This document shows positions 38,944 through 47,687 of a stretch of 64,000 nucleotides of DNA, piece after piece. The stretch covers positions 124,001 to 188,000 of the forward strand of contig NZ_JAKWJO010000002.1 of the NCBI RefSeq assembly GCF_022760995.1. The letters are read 5' to 3'. The translations under genes and the position numbers were made by a program. The DNA comes from Dyella sedimenti (lineage in GTDB: Bacteria; Pseudomonadota; Gammaproteobacteria; Xanthomonadales; Rhodanobacteraceae). Positions within the stretch are counted from its first letter, which is position 1. Each line of letters starts with the position of its first letter. The notes beneath the pieces are model-generated. The model saw only the letters and a list, made by a program, of their open reading frames with translations, was not told the origin of the DNA and did no database searches.

Positions 38944-39915
38944 ATGCGTCGCTCCTCCGTCTTCTACGCCGTCGGCGCGTTCGTCGCCCTGCTCGTACTG
39001 GCCACGATCGCCGCCCTGCTCATCAACGCGCATCCGCGCCCATCCCCACCCGTCGTGGCGGGCGGCGACACGCCGGAAGCCTCGGTGCAGCAATCGGCGG
39101 CCCTGGTCAAGGCGGGCGACTTCGCCGGCTTCTGGAAGCACGCCCTGCCGCCGGCCGATTACGACACCCTGCGCGCCGACTGGACGCGCCCGCGCCCCGA
39201 CGAGCACCCGATCTCCCCCGAGGACCGCGCCGAGTTCATCAGGAACATGCAGCAGCTGACCGAGCCGGACGCGGAGAACAAGCTCTATGCGCTGGCCAAG
39301 CCCAGACTGATCCAGCTGCAGCAGCAGTATCACGACCAGTTGCCGGTGATGATCGGCATCGCGCAGGCGATCGCGGCCACCGGCGTGGCGCAGAGCAAGG
39401 AGCTCACCAATACCCAGAAGCAGCAGGTCACCGAGGTCATCAACGTGCTGGCACCGTGGGCGCAGCAGGCACCCTGGTTCGACCAGGGCAAGGCCCGGCA
39501 GGCCATCGCCATCGCGGTGGATACGGCGCGCAAGCTCGACCTGAAGACGCCCGAGCAGTTGCGCGCGATGGATTTCGATACGGCCATGCGCAAGTACAGC
39601 GCGGGCTTCCTGGGCATCAAGCAGGCGCTGGCGATCTACGGGCTGTCGATCGACGCCACGCTCGATTCGGTGAAGGTCACCACGCTGGAGAACCGCAACG
39701 GCCATGCGCACGTGCGCATCGACTATGTGCTGCTGGGCAAGCCGTTGTCCACCGAGTCGGATCTGATCCTGCAGGACGGCCGCTGGTACAGCGCCGACAT
39801 GCTGCAGAACGTGCGCGATGCGCACGCCCGCCTGCTGGCGCCGCCGCCCGCCGGCAGCAGCGCGCCGCCCAGCAGCCTCCAGGCCCTGTCGCGCCCGGCC
39901 GGCGCCGGGCACTGA
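38944..39915 (+). CDS. Membrane-anchored protein of unknown function, 323 aa
   Basis: It has one N-terminal helix (FYAVGAFVALLVLATIAALLI, positions 7-27) and a helical extracytoplasmic domain with repeated Gln/Lys/Ala-rich segments (KPRLIQLQQQYHDQLPVMIG, NTQKQQVTEVINVLAPWAQ). The C-terminal beta-rich part (VRIDYVLLGKPLSTESDLIL) resembles the NTF2-like folds seen in exported proteins, but I cannot name the family. A Pro/Ser-rich tail follows. Codon use is normal. The TGA stop is the first part of a perfect 23-bp inverted repeat. Function unknown. Confidence 0.75.
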   Translation: MRRSSVFYAVGAFVALLVLATIAALLINAHPRPSPPVVAGGDTPEASVQQSAALVKAGDFAGFWKHALPPADYDTLRADWTRPRPDEHPISPEDRAEFIRNMQQLTEPDAENKLYALAKPRLIQLQQQYHDQLPVMIGIAQAIAATGVAQSKELTNTQKQQVTEVINVLAPWAQQAPWFDQGKARQAIAIAVDTARKLDLKTPEQLRAMDFDTAMRKYSAGFLGIKQALAIYGLSIDATLDSVKVTTLENRNGHAHVRIDYVLLGKPLSTESDLILQDGRWYSADMLQNVRDAHARLLAPPPAGSSAPPSSLQALSRPAGAGH

Positions 39916-39967
39916 GAGCCTGTTCACGATCTCCCCGTAGCCCGCGGGGAGATCGTGAACAGGCTCT
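39915..39967. repeat. Perfect 23-bp inverted repeat with 7-base loop
   Basis: Arms 39915-39937 and 39945-39967 are exactly complementary (AGAGCCTGTTCACGATCTCC at the outer end). The left arm begins with the last base of the upstream stop codon. It is much longer than a terminator stem and has no U-run. It could be a palindromic mobile element or the fused ends of a small transposon-like element. Confidence 0.85.
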
Positions 39968-40074
39968 GAGGCCGGCCCGGGGCAGATGCTCCCGGCACAT
40001 TCGCGTGCTAGGGTCCGCCGCGTACGGCGGAACCCAGCATGACGGCCCCATCGGGGATATTTCGAGCCACCGGT

Positions 40075-40080
40075 TACAAT
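40075..40080 (+). promoter_or_regulatory. Possible -10 box of plsB
   Basis: TACAAT preceded by GGT; it ends 6 bp before ATG 40087. No -35 of quality and no Shine-Dalgarno sequence are visible. If used, the first AUG would be at the 5' end of the mRNA. Confidence 0.45.
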
Positions 40081-40086
40081 CTGCCT

Positions 40087-42723
40087 ATGCTGAATATGTC
40101 GACCACGGACACTCCCGCCCGTAGCCGCGCGCCCTGGTGGTTCAACCTCGCCGGGCACCTGCTCGAACCCTGGGTGCGCATCCGCCGCGATCCCGCCGAA
40201 CCCGCCGCCCTGCTCCAGGCCGGCGTGCCGGTGTGCTACGTGATCGAGCGCGACGGCTTTTCCGATGCGCTGATCCTGGACCGCGCCTGCCGCGAGGCCG
40301 GCCTGCCCACGCCCATGCAGCCGCTGTCCGGCACCCGCCGCAAGCGCTCGGTATTCGCCCTGGCCCGCCGCGATGGCTGGCTGTTCGGACGCAACCGCCA
40401 GCGCTCGCCCAACGAGCCGCTGGGCCAACTGGTGCGCTCGCTGGATGGCGACCCGGCGCGCGATATCCAGATCGTGCCGGTCTCCATCTACGTCGGCCGC
40501 GCGCCCACCCGCGAGTCGGGCTGGTTCAGCGTGCTGTTTTCCGAGAACTGGGTGGTGGTGGGCCGCTTCCGCCGCATGCTGGCGCTGCTGCTCAACGGCC
40601 GCGACACGGTGGTGCACTTCTCCACGCCGGTGTCGCTGCGCACGGTGGTGAACGAGGCGGGCGAGATCCGCCCCGAGCGCCTCACCCGCAAGATCGCCCG
40701 CGTGCTGCGCACCCATTTCCGGCGCATCCGCGCCGCGGTGATCGGGCCGGACCTGTCGCACCGGCGCACGGTGGTCGATGCCGTGCTCAACGCCGAGCCG
40801 GTGCGCACCGCCATCGCCGCCGTCGCCGCGAAGGAAAACATCAGCCACGCCAAGGCCTGGCGCCGCGCGCACGACATGGTGATGGAGATCGCCGCGGACT
40901 ATTCGCACCCAGTGGTGCGCTCGGTGTCGTTCCTGCTCTCCAACTTCTGGAACAAGCTGTACGACGGCATCGCCATGCACCACTTCGACAAGGCCCGCGC
41001 CGCCGCGCCGGGCCACGAAGTGGTGTACGTGCCCTGCCACCGCAGCCATGCCGACTACCTGCTGCTGTCCTACCAGTTGCACATGTCCGGCGTGGTGGTG
41101 CCACACATCGCCGCGGGCGTGAACCTCAACCTGCCCGGCATCGGCCCGATCCTGCGCCGCGGCGGCGCGTTCTTCCTGCGCCGCAGCTTCAAGGGCAACG
41201 CGCTGTACCCGGTGGTGTTCAACGAATACCTCGCGCAGCTGATCGACCGCGGCGTGCCCATCGAGTACTTCATCGAGGGTGGCCGCTCGCGCACCGGCCG
41301 CCTGCTGGCGCCGCGCGCCGGCATGCTGGCGATGACCGTGCGCGCCTTCCTGCGCGCGCCGCGCCGCCCGGTGCTGTTCCAGCCCGTGTACATCGGCTAC
41401 GAGAAGCTGATGGAAGGCACGAGCTACATCGGCGAACTCTCCGGCAAACCCAAGGAGAAGGAATCGCTGCTGGGCCTGCTGCGCGGACTGAAGGTGCTGC
41501 GCCAGCGCTACGGCCACGTGGCGCTCAACTTCGGCGAGCCGATCGAGCTCAACCCGCTGCTGGAGGCGGCCAGCCCCGGCTGGCGCGCCGCCGCCAACGA
41601 CCCGGATGCCAAGCCCGAATGGCTCAACCGGGTGGTGGACGACCTGGCCGAGCGCATCCAGGTCAACATCAACCGCGCGGCGGACGTGAACCCGATCAAC
41701 CTGCTCGCGCTGGCTATCCTCGCCACCCCCAAGCACGCGATGGCGGAGAACGACCTGCTGGCGCAGCTGGAACTGATGAAGGCGCTGCTGGAAGCACTGC
41801 CCTACTCCGACCGCATGACGCTCACCTCGATGGACCCGCCCGGCATCGTCGCCTACGGCGAGCAGATGGGCTGGATCCGCCGCGTGCGGCATCCGCTGGG
41901 CGACGTGCTGGTCACCGAGGGCGAGCAGGCGGTGCTGCTCAGCTATTTCCGCAACAACGTGCTGCATCTGACGGCTACCGCCGCCTGGGTGGCCTGCTGC
42001 TTCCTCAACAACCGCCGCATGTCGCGCGCCTCGGTGCAGCGCCTGGGCCGCATCATCTACCCGTTCATCCAGGGCGAACTGTTCCTGCCCTGGGACAGTG
42101 AGGGCTTCTGCCAGCAGTTGCAGGCCACCATCGACTTCTTCGTGCGCCGCGGCCTGCTGGAAGCCACCGGCGAGGGCCGCGTGCTCGAACGCGGGCCGGG
42201 CCAGGACGACGCGGCGTTCCAGCTCAAGATCATCGCGCGCAGCCTGATCCAGGCCTTCGAGCGCTACTACATCACCATCGCCGCGCTGGTGAAGAACGGC
42301 CCGCATACCCTGACCGCCGCCGAGCTGGAGAATGCCTGCGCACTCACCGCGCAGCGCCTGAGCCTGCTCAACGAGCTGTCGGCGCCGGAGTTCTTCGACA
42401 AGGCGCTGTTCCGCGGCTTCATCCAGAAGCTGCGCGAGAACCGCATCGTGTGGACCGACGACGCCGGCAAGCTCGACTACGACCGCGCGCTGGAGGACAT
42501 GGTGCGCGATGCGCGCGTGATCCTTTCGCGCGAGGTGCGCCACTCGATCCTCAAGATCACCCCGGGCGGCGACGGCGACAGGGACGCCGCCGGCAAGCCG
42601 GTACCGGCGGATGCCACCAGCGAGGCGCTGCACGAGCGCCACGTGGCCGCCGAACACCACGAGCATGCGCCGGCCGAGGCGGCGACGGTGCCGGAAGACG
42701 CCGGCCCGGCCAGCAAGGACTGA
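40087..42723 (+). CDS. plsB: Glycerol-3-phosphate 1-O-acyltransferase
   Basis: An 878-residue membrane-associated enzyme that acylates sn-glycerol 3-phosphate, the first step of phospholipid synthesis. The acyltransferase block has VPCHRSHADYLLLSY (the HX4D catalytic motif), GGAFFLRRSFKGN, FIEGGRSRTGRLL and QPVYIGYEKLMEG, as in E. coli PlsB (about 807 residues). The extra length is mainly a His/Ala/Glu-rich C-terminal tail. ATG 40087 and ATG 40096 are both possible; the -10-like TACAAT fits a leaderless start at 40087. It uses the GpsA product. Confidence 0.95.
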   Translation: MLNMSTTDTPARSRAPWWFNLAGHLLEPWVRIRRDPAEPAALLQAGVPVCYVIERDGFSDALILDRACREAGLPTPMQPLSGTRRKRSVFALARRDGWLFGRNRQRSPNEPLGQLVRSLDGDPARDIQIVPVSIYVGRAPTRESGWFSVLFSENWVVVGRFRRMLALLLNGRDTVVHFSTPVSLRTVVNEAGEIRPERLTRKIARVLRTHFRRIRAAVIGPDLSHRRTVVDAVLNAEPVRTAIAAVAAKENISHAKAWRRAHDMVMEIAADYSHPVVRSVSFLLSNFWNKLYDGIAMHHFDKARAAAPGHEVVYVPCHRSHADYLLLSYQLHMSGVVVPHIAAGVNLNLPGIGPILRRGGAFFLRRSFKGNALYPVVFNEYLAQLIDRGVPIEYFIEGGRSRTGRLLAPRAGMLAMTVRAFLRAPRRPVLFQPVYIGYEKLMEGTSYIGELSGKPKEKESLLGLLRGLKVLRQRYGHVALNFGEPIELNPLLEAASPGWRAAANDPDAKPEWLNRVVDDLAERIQVNINRAADVNPINLLALAILATPKHAMAENDLLAQLELMKALLEALPYSDRMTLTSMDPPGIVAYGEQMGWIRRVRHPLGDVLVTEGEQAVLLSYFRNNVLHLTATAAWVACCFLNNRRMSRASVQRLGRIIYPFIQGELFLPWDSEGFCQQLQATIDFFVRRGLLEATGEGRVLERGPGQDDAAFQLKIIARSLIQAFERYYITIAALVKNGPHTLTAAELENACALTAQRLSLLNELSAPEFFDKALFRGFIQKLRENRIVWTDDAGKLDYDRALEDMVRDARVILSREVRHSILKITPGGDGDRDAAGKPVPADATSEALHERHVAAEHHEHAPAEAATVPEDAGPASKD

Positions 42724-42803
42724 CACGGAAGGGGTGCCGAAAGTCACCCCTGTGCCCATGGATCGCTCCCCTAAGATGGATGCTTCACCTCGGGGAGCCC
42801 ACC

Positions 42804-44168
42804 ATGACCACACGCGTTGCCTTTGCCCTCGCCACCGCGCTCGCGCTCACGCCCGCCTTCGCCGCCAGCGACAACGTCATCCGTAGCGACCACGACGTCA
42901 CCGTGCTGCGCTGCGCGCACGTGGTGGACACGGCGGCGGGCCGGCTGCTGGGCGAGACCACCCTGGTGATCGAGGGCAAGCGCGTGAAGGAGATCAAGCC
43001 TGGCGCGATCGATCCCAAGCCCTACGAGGATGCCGCCAGGGCGGCGCAGGCCAACTTCGCCTATCGCAACCTCCTCAACGCGACCTGCCTGCCCGGCCTG
43101 ATCGACGCGCACACCCACCTCACCTCCGAGACCAGCCCCACCGGCTACACCGACCAGTTCCGCTGGAACACCGCCGACTACGCGATCCGCTCCACCGTCT
43201 ATGCGCGCCGCACCCTGCTGGCCGGCTTCACCACGGTGCGCAACCTGGGCGACGGCGACAACGAATCGATCGCGCTGCGCAATGCCATCAACGCCGGCCT
43301 GGTGCCGGGCCCGCGCATCTTCACCGCCGGCAAGCCGATCGGCACTACCGGCGGCCACGCCGATCCCACCGACGGCTACCGCATGGACCTGGCCGGCGAT
43401 CCCGGTCCGAAGGACGGCATCATCAACAGCCCCGAGGATGCCTACAAGGCCGTGCGCCAGCACTACAAGGACGGTGTGGACGTCATCAAGATCATGCCCT
43501 CCGGCGGCGTGCTCGACGAGAGCGCCAGCGCCGACAACGCGCAGATGACCCTGGAGGAGATCAAGGCCGTGGTCACCGCCGCGCACGACTACGGCTTCAC
43601 CGTGGCCGCGCACGCGCATGGCGCCGAGGCCATCCGCCGCGCCGTGCTGGCCGGCGTGGACTCGATCGAGCACGGCACCTTCATGAGCGACGAGGACATG
43701 AAGCTGATGAAGGAGCATGGCACCTGGTACGTGCCCACCATCATCGCCGGCAAGTACGTGCAGGAAATGGCCGCCAAGCCCGGCTATTACCCGCCGCAGG
43801 TGGCGGCCAAGGCGCTGCAGGTGGGACCGATCATCCAGGCCACCGCCGGCAAGGCCTACAAGGCCGGCGTGAAGATCGCCTTCGGCACCGACGCGGCGGT
43901 GTACCCACACGGCCAGAACGCCAGGGAATTCGAATACATGGTGCAGGCCGGCATGCCACCGATGTTCGTGCTGCAGGCCGCCACCACCCATGCCGCCGAG
44001 CTGCTGCACAGGCAGAACGAGCTGGGCCAGATCGCGGTAGGCCGCGTCGCCGACGTGATCGCCGTGCCCGGCAACCCGCTGGACGACATCACCCTGATGC
44101 AGAAGGTCAGCTTCGTGATGAAGGACGGCGTGGTCTACAAGGCGCCCGGCGAAGCCCTGGCCGATTGA
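42804..44168 (+). CDS. Exported metal-dependent amidohydrolase
   Basis: A 454-residue protein with a signal peptide ([20 protein letters not shown]). It carries the amidohydrolase metal site: HTH in [12 protein letters not shown], the metal-bridging Lys in [11 protein letters not shown], His in [15 protein letters not shown], and the final Asp in [11 protein letters not shown]. Subgroup features match imidazolonepropionase-like/Xaa-Pro dipeptidase-type exported amidohydrolases that cut cyclic amides or dipeptides. Substrate is unknown. ATG 42804 follows GGGGAG by 6 bp; TAAGAT at 42772 may be the -10. It is followed by ubiE after 61 bp. Confidence 0.9.
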   Translation: MTTRVAFALATALALTPAFAASDNVIRSDHDVTVLRCAHVVDTAAGRLLGETTLVIEGKRVKEIKPGAIDPKPYEDAARAAQANFAYRNLLNATCLPGLIDAHTHLTSETSPTGYTDQFRWNTADYAIRSTVYARRTLLAGFTTVRNLGDGDNESIALRNAINAGLVPGPRIFTAGKPIGTTGGHADPTDGYRMDLAGDPGPKDGIINSPEDAYKAVRQHYKDGVDVIKIMPSGGVLDESASADNAQMTLEEIKAVVTAAHDYGFTVAAHAHGAEAIRRAVLAGVDSIEHGTFMSDEDMKLMKEHGTWYVPTIIAGKYVQEMAAKPGYYPPQVAAKALQVGPIIQATAGKAYKAGVKIAFGTDAAVYPHGQNAREFEYMVQAGMPPMFVLQAATTHAAELLHRQNELGQIAVGRVADVIAVPGNPLDDITLMQKVSFVMKDGVVYKAPGEALAD

Positions 44169-44217
44169 ACCCCGCTCCTGCAGGCCTCCCGCCTGGGTGC
44201 AGGGCCGCCCGATCCGC

Positions 44218-44223
44218 TACCAT
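44218..44223 (+). promoter_or_regulatory. Possible -10 box of ubiE
   Basis: TACCAT ends 6 bp before ATG 44230, the same spacing as at plsB and the ABC operon. No Shine-Dalgarno is visible between it and the ATG. Confidence 0.4.
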
Positions 44224-44229
44224 GCGCGG

Positions 44230-44985
44230 ATGAGCGAACAGCAGCCCCAGACCACCCACTTTGGCTTCCGCGACGTGCCCGTCGCTGAGAAGCAGAAGCT
44301 CGTCGGCCAGGTATTCACCTCCGTCGCGCGCAGCTACGACCTGATGAACGACCTGATGTCGTTCGGCATCCACCGCCTGTGGAAGCGCCATTTCGTGGCG
44401 GTCAGCGGGGTACGCCGGGGCGACCGCGTGCTTGACCTGGCCGGCGGTACCGGCGACATCGCCGCGCTGCTCAAGCCGGTGGTCGGCGCCGAGGGCGAGG
44501 TGGTGGTGGGCGACATCAACGCCGCCATGCTCGGCGTGGGCCGCGACCGCCTGACCGACCGCGGGCTGGTCGCCGGCCTGCGCTGGGCCCAGCTGAACGC
44601 CGAATGCCTGCCCTTCCCCGACAACAGCTTCGACGCGGTGACCATGGCCTTCGGCCTGCGCAACGTCACCGACAAGGACAAGGCGCTGGCCGACATCTGC
44701 CGCGTGCTCAAGCCCGGCGGCCGCGCCCTGGTGCTGGAATTCTCGCGGGTGCAGAGCGAGCTGTTCGGCAGGCTCTACGATTTCCATTCCTTCAAGGTGC
44801 TGCCCAGGCTTGGCCAGCTGTTCGCCGGCGACGCCGACAGCTACCAGTACCTGGCCGAGTCGATCCGCAAGCACCCCGACCAGGCTACCCTCAAGGGCAT
44901 GATGGAACGCGCCGGCTTCGGCCGCGTGGATGTGCGCAACCTGAGCAACGGCATCGTCGCCATCCATCGCGGCTACAAGTTCTGA
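44230..44985 (+). CDS. ubiE: Ubiquinone/menaquinone C-methyltransferase UbiE
   Basis: A 251-residue SAM-dependent methyltransferase acting on the quinone ring. It starts [20 protein letters not shown], followed by [29 protein letters not shown] motif [25 protein letters not shown] and the C-terminal [15 protein letters not shown]. Length matches E. coli UbiE. ATG 44230 is favoured over an in-frame start at 44197 because the family begins MSEQ-like. It supplies quinone for the membrane dehydrogenases in the window. Confidence 0.97.
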   Translation: MSEQQPQTTHFGFRDVPVAEKQKLVGQVFTSVARSYDLMNDLMSFGIHRLWKRHFVAVSGVRRGDRVLDLAGGTGDIAALLKPVVGAEGEVVVGDINAAMLGVGRDRLTDRGLVAGLRWAQLNAECLPFPDNSFDAVTMAFGLRNVTDKDKALADICRVLKPGGRALVLEFSRVQSELFGRLYDFHSFKVLPRLGQLFAGDADSYQYLAESIRKHPDQATLKGMMERAGFGRVDVRNLSNGIVAIHRGYKF

Positions 44986-45308
44986 GCGGACGGTTCCGCC
45001 TCGCCAGTCGGCGAGCCCGACATGCCTGCCTCATCTTCGTGTCAGTGATCGCCTAGGCAGCCGTACGACAACTACGGCATCTTCAACAGGCCCCACTGCA
45101 CGCTCGCGTAGGCCGCCATCTGGCGACATCGCCGGGCAAATACCATAAGCGCATGACGGATGCGCTGATGCCACGCCACCGATGGCGCCGCTGCGCGGTT
45201 CCGGCGTTCCCGCCGCGATGATGCCGATGCACGGCCGCCACCTCGGCCATCCCCCTCTTCCCACTGTCTTGCCGCATTGACGCTGCCCGATCCCGCGGAA
45301 AGGATCGA
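44986..45308. other. Intergenic stretch without a gene
   Basis: A small 6-bp hairpin (CTCGCC-AGTC-GGCGAG, 45000-45015) lies 15 bp after the ubiE stop. The rest has open frames on both strands but no convincing start, ribosome site or family. I see no RNA gene. The right end leads into the Fur-like operator of the flavin operon. Confidence 0.55.
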
Positions 45309-45327
45309 AACGAGAACCACTCTCGTT
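45309..45327. promoter_or_regulatory. Fur-like operator of the flavin operon
   Basis: AACGAGA-ACCAC-TCTCGTT is a perfect 7-bp inverted repeat with a 5-bp spacer. It matches the common Fur-box form AATGAGAATCATTCTCATT at 15 of 19 positions, the four differences being T-to-C or A-to-G. It ends 13 bp before the first ATG of the operon. No clear -10/-35 pair could be assigned beside it. Confidence 0.5.
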
Positions 45328-45340
45328 ACAGGGGAATCCC

Positions 45341-46285
45341 ATGGCTCGACGCCATTCCTTTCCATGGCCTTCGCTCGCCATCGCGCTGGCGGCGATCGCC
45401 GCCTATGCACCGGCCACGCCAGCGGGCGAAGCCGTGTTCGGCTACGTCTACACCACCGATACGCTGCCTCGCGGCAAGAGCGAGGTGGAGCAATGGATCA
45501 CCGATCGCCGCGGCCAGGCCTATCGCCACTTCGATGACTTCAACCTGCGCACCGAATACGAATACGGCCTCAGCGACAACGTGCAGCTGGGCGGCTACCT
45601 CAACTATTCCTACCAGTACGCGCACGGCAATAGCGTGCGCCATGCGACCGAAGGGCTGGACCTGCCCTGGAACCACGATGCTTCACGCTCCTACAGCGGC
45701 TCGCGCTTCGATGGCGTGTCGGTGGAGATGCTCTGGCGCGTGCTCAGTCCGTTCAAGGACCCGATCGGCCTGGCCTTCTACCTGGAGCCGGAATACGGTC
45801 AGCGCGAGCGCGGCCTGGAATTCCGCGCCATCGTGCAGAAGAACTTCCTGGACGACCGGCTCACCCTCGCCGCCAACCTGATGATCGAGCCGGAACGGGA
45901 ACGCGCCAGCAACCTGGTCGACCCGGCCATGCCCGACGAGATGCCCGACAGCCGCCGGCAGAAGATCACCTATGCGGAGATCGACCTCGGCGCCAGCTAC
46001 CGCTTCGCGCCGAACTGGTCGGTGGGCCTGGAACTGCGCAACCACAACGAATACAGCGGCTATTCGCTGGCGCACAGCCACCAGGAACACACGGCGTTCT
46101 TCCTCGGCCCCAACATCCACTACGGCGGCAAGCGCTGGTTCTTCACGCTGAGCGCGCTGCGGCAGGTGGATTCGATCACCTACAGCGCCGAGCAGGACCA
46201 CCAGAAGCACCACAACATGCTGTACGGCGACGAGCATACGCGCTGGGACGGCATCCGCCTCAAAGTCGGCTACAGCTTCGAGTAG
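45341..46285 (+). CDS. Outer-membrane barrel-like protein (DUF6662-like)
   Basis: A 314-residue exported protein: Sec signal ending near ATPAGEA, then about 280 residues of alternating aromatic/polar strands (LRTEYEYGLSDNVQLGGYLN, WSVGLELRNHNEYSGY), ending with an aromatic strand GIRLKVGYSFE as in outer-membrane beta-barrels. From memory it resembles DUF6662. A His-rich loop (SLAHSHQEH, EQDHQKHHN) near residues 245-290 could bind metal. It is first in the operon, 9 bp before the FMN-binding gene, with the Fur-like site just upstream. Role unknown; a metal- or electron-related surface function is inferred from context. Confidence 0.75.
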   Translation: MARRHSFPWPSLAIALAAIAAYAPATPAGEAVFGYVYTTDTLPRGKSEVEQWITDRRGQAYRHFDDFNLRTEYEYGLSDNVQLGGYLNYSYQYAHGNSVRHATEGLDLPWNHDASRSYSGSRFDGVSVEMLWRVLSPFKDPIGLAFYLEPEYGQRERGLEFRAIVQKNFLDDRLTLAANLMIEPERERASNLVDPAMPDEMPDSRRQKITYAEIDLGASYRFAPNWSVGLELRNHNEYSGYSLAHSHQEHTAFFLGPNIHYGGKRWFFTLSALRQVDSITYSAEQDHQKHHNMLYGDEHTRWDGIRLKVGYSFE

Positions 46286-46294
46286 GGGGACGCC

Positions 46295-46828
46295 ATGGAC
46301 CACCGTTTCCACCTGCTGCCCGCCGCCGCGCTGGTGATCGCCGCGCCCGCGCTGCACGCCACCACCTACCTCAGCGCCGACCAGGCGCGCGAACTGATGT
46401 TCCCGGGCCTGGCCTTCACCCACGAGGAAGTGATCCTCGCGCCCGAGCAATTGCGTGCGATCGCCCAGGCCTCCGGCGTGAAACCCTTTTCCACCCGCCT
46501 GCAGGTCTGGCGCGGCGCCGCGGGCGAGCTGTTCATCGTGGACGAGGTGCTGGGCCGCCACGAGTTCATCACCTTCGCGCTCGGGCTGGACGCTACCGGG
46601 GCGGTGAAGGACGTGGAGATCTTGCAATACAACGAGAGCTACGGCGACGAGATCCGCAACGCCGCCTGGCGCGCGCAGTTCACGGGCAAGCAGCACGGCG
46701 CGACGCTGAAGCTGGACAAGGACATCCAGAACATCTCCGCCGCCACGCTGTCGTGCAAGCACATCACCGAAGGCGTCAAGCGCCTGCTGGCCACCTATGC
46801 GCTCGTGCTTGGCAAGCCTGCCGCTTGA
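46295..46828 (+). CDS. Exported FMN-binding (flavinylated) protein
   Basis: A 177-residue protein with a Sec signal (MDHRFHLLPAAALVIAAPALHA). The domain fits the FMN-binding family (NqrC/RnfG-like). The C-terminal motif NISAATLSCKHIT matches the flavinylation signature S[GA]ATxS, with Thr151 as the predicted site of phosphoester-linked FMN. YNESYGDEIRNAAWRAQF precedes it as in the family. No haem site is present. It should carry covalent FMN in the periplasm and shuttle electrons. The ApbE enzyme needed for the modification is encoded immediately downstream with a 32-bp overlap. Confidence 0.88.
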   Translation: MDHRFHLLPAAALVIAAPALHATTYLSADQARELMFPGLAFTHEEVILAPEQLRAIAQASGVKPFSTRLQVWRGAAGELFIVDEVLGRHEFITFALGLDATGAVKDVEILQYNESYGDEIRNAAWRAQFTGKQHGATLKLDKDIQNISAATLSCKHITEGVKRLLATYALVLGKPAA

Positions 46829-47687
46829 GCGCGCCCAGCCGTGGCTGGGCACCCGCGTCGCCATCCGCGTGGACCGGTGCCGGCCCGGGGCCAGTGCGCA
46901 GCGGGCGATCTCGCATGCTTTCCAGGAAGTCGCGCAAGTGCACGCCCTGATGAGCTTCCGCACGGCCGATAGCGACGTGGCGCGCTTGAACCGCGAGGCC
47001 CACCGCCACGCCGTAGCCGTGGACCGGCATACGCTGGCGGTGATTCATGCCGCGCGGGCCTTGTCGCATGCCAGCGAGGGCGCCTTCGACATCACCCTCG
47101 CCGGGCGCTGGGTTAGCGCGGGCCTGCTGCCGCCTCCCGCCGGTGCACCGTGGCCCGATCCCGCGGCGAGTTTCCGCGACGTGCGCATCGAGGACGACGC
47201 GGTACGTTTCCTGCGGCCACTATGGATCGACCTCGGCGGCATCGCCAAGGGTTATGCCGCCGATTGCGCCGCCGCCGCATTGCGCCGCCATGGCGTACTC
47301 GAAGGCCGGGTGGATGCGGGCGGCGACCTGGTGACGTTGGGGCACGGTCCGCATTGCATTGCGCTGCACGATGGCCGGGGCCGCAGCGACACGCTCGCCC
47401 TGGTCGAGATCGGCGAAGGCGCGGTGGCGACCAGCAGCAATCGCCCCGACGTGCGCCGCCACAACGGCCACGCGGCGGTCGCCCACTGGGACGGTCGCCG
47501 GGGCGATGCGTTGGGGCCGCCATGCAGCGTGAGCGTGCTGGCGCCGGAAGGCCTGTATGCCGACGCCTTGACGAAAGTGGTGATGGCGATGGGCGACGAT
47601 GCCTTGCCGCTGCTGGTCCGCCATGGCGCGGTCGCCTACCGGCACGATGACGTCCATGGCTGGCGCTCATTGGGAGCGGCGGCATGA
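46797..47687 (+). CDS. apbE: FAD:protein FMN transferase (ApbE)
   Basis: A 296-residue enzyme of the ApbE family, which splits FAD and links FMN to a Thr of FMN-binding proteins. It has LMSFRTADSDVARLNRE, EGAFDITLAGRW, the hallmark WIDLGGIAKGYAAD (143-156), VDAGGDL and the metal-site block YADALTKVVMAMG. No signal peptide or lipobox is visible at ATG 46797, which is unusual because the predicted substrate is exported. The gene overlaps the FMN-binding gene by 32 bp and the next gene by 4 bp, so all are co-translated. Confidence 0.9.
   Translation: MRSCLASLPLERAQPWLGTRVAIRVDRCRPGASAQRAISHAFQEVAQVHALMSFRTADSDVARLNREAHRHAVAVDRHTLAVIHAARALSHASEGAFDITLAGRWVSAGLLPPPAGAPWPDPAASFRDVRIEDDAVRFLRPLWIDLGGIAKGYAADCAAAALRRHGVLEGRVDAGGDLVTLGHGPHCIALHDGRGRSDTLALVEIGEGAVATSSNRPDVRRHNGHAAVAHWDGRRGDALGPPCSVSVLAPEGLYADALTKVVMAMGDDALPLLVRHGAVAYRHDDVHGWRSLGAAA

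Noticed and set aside
45031..45410. Open frames of about 110-116 codons on the minus strand between ubiE and the flavin operon
   Set aside because: They run antisense into the start of the barrel-protein gene, have no ribosome site and no family-like composition.
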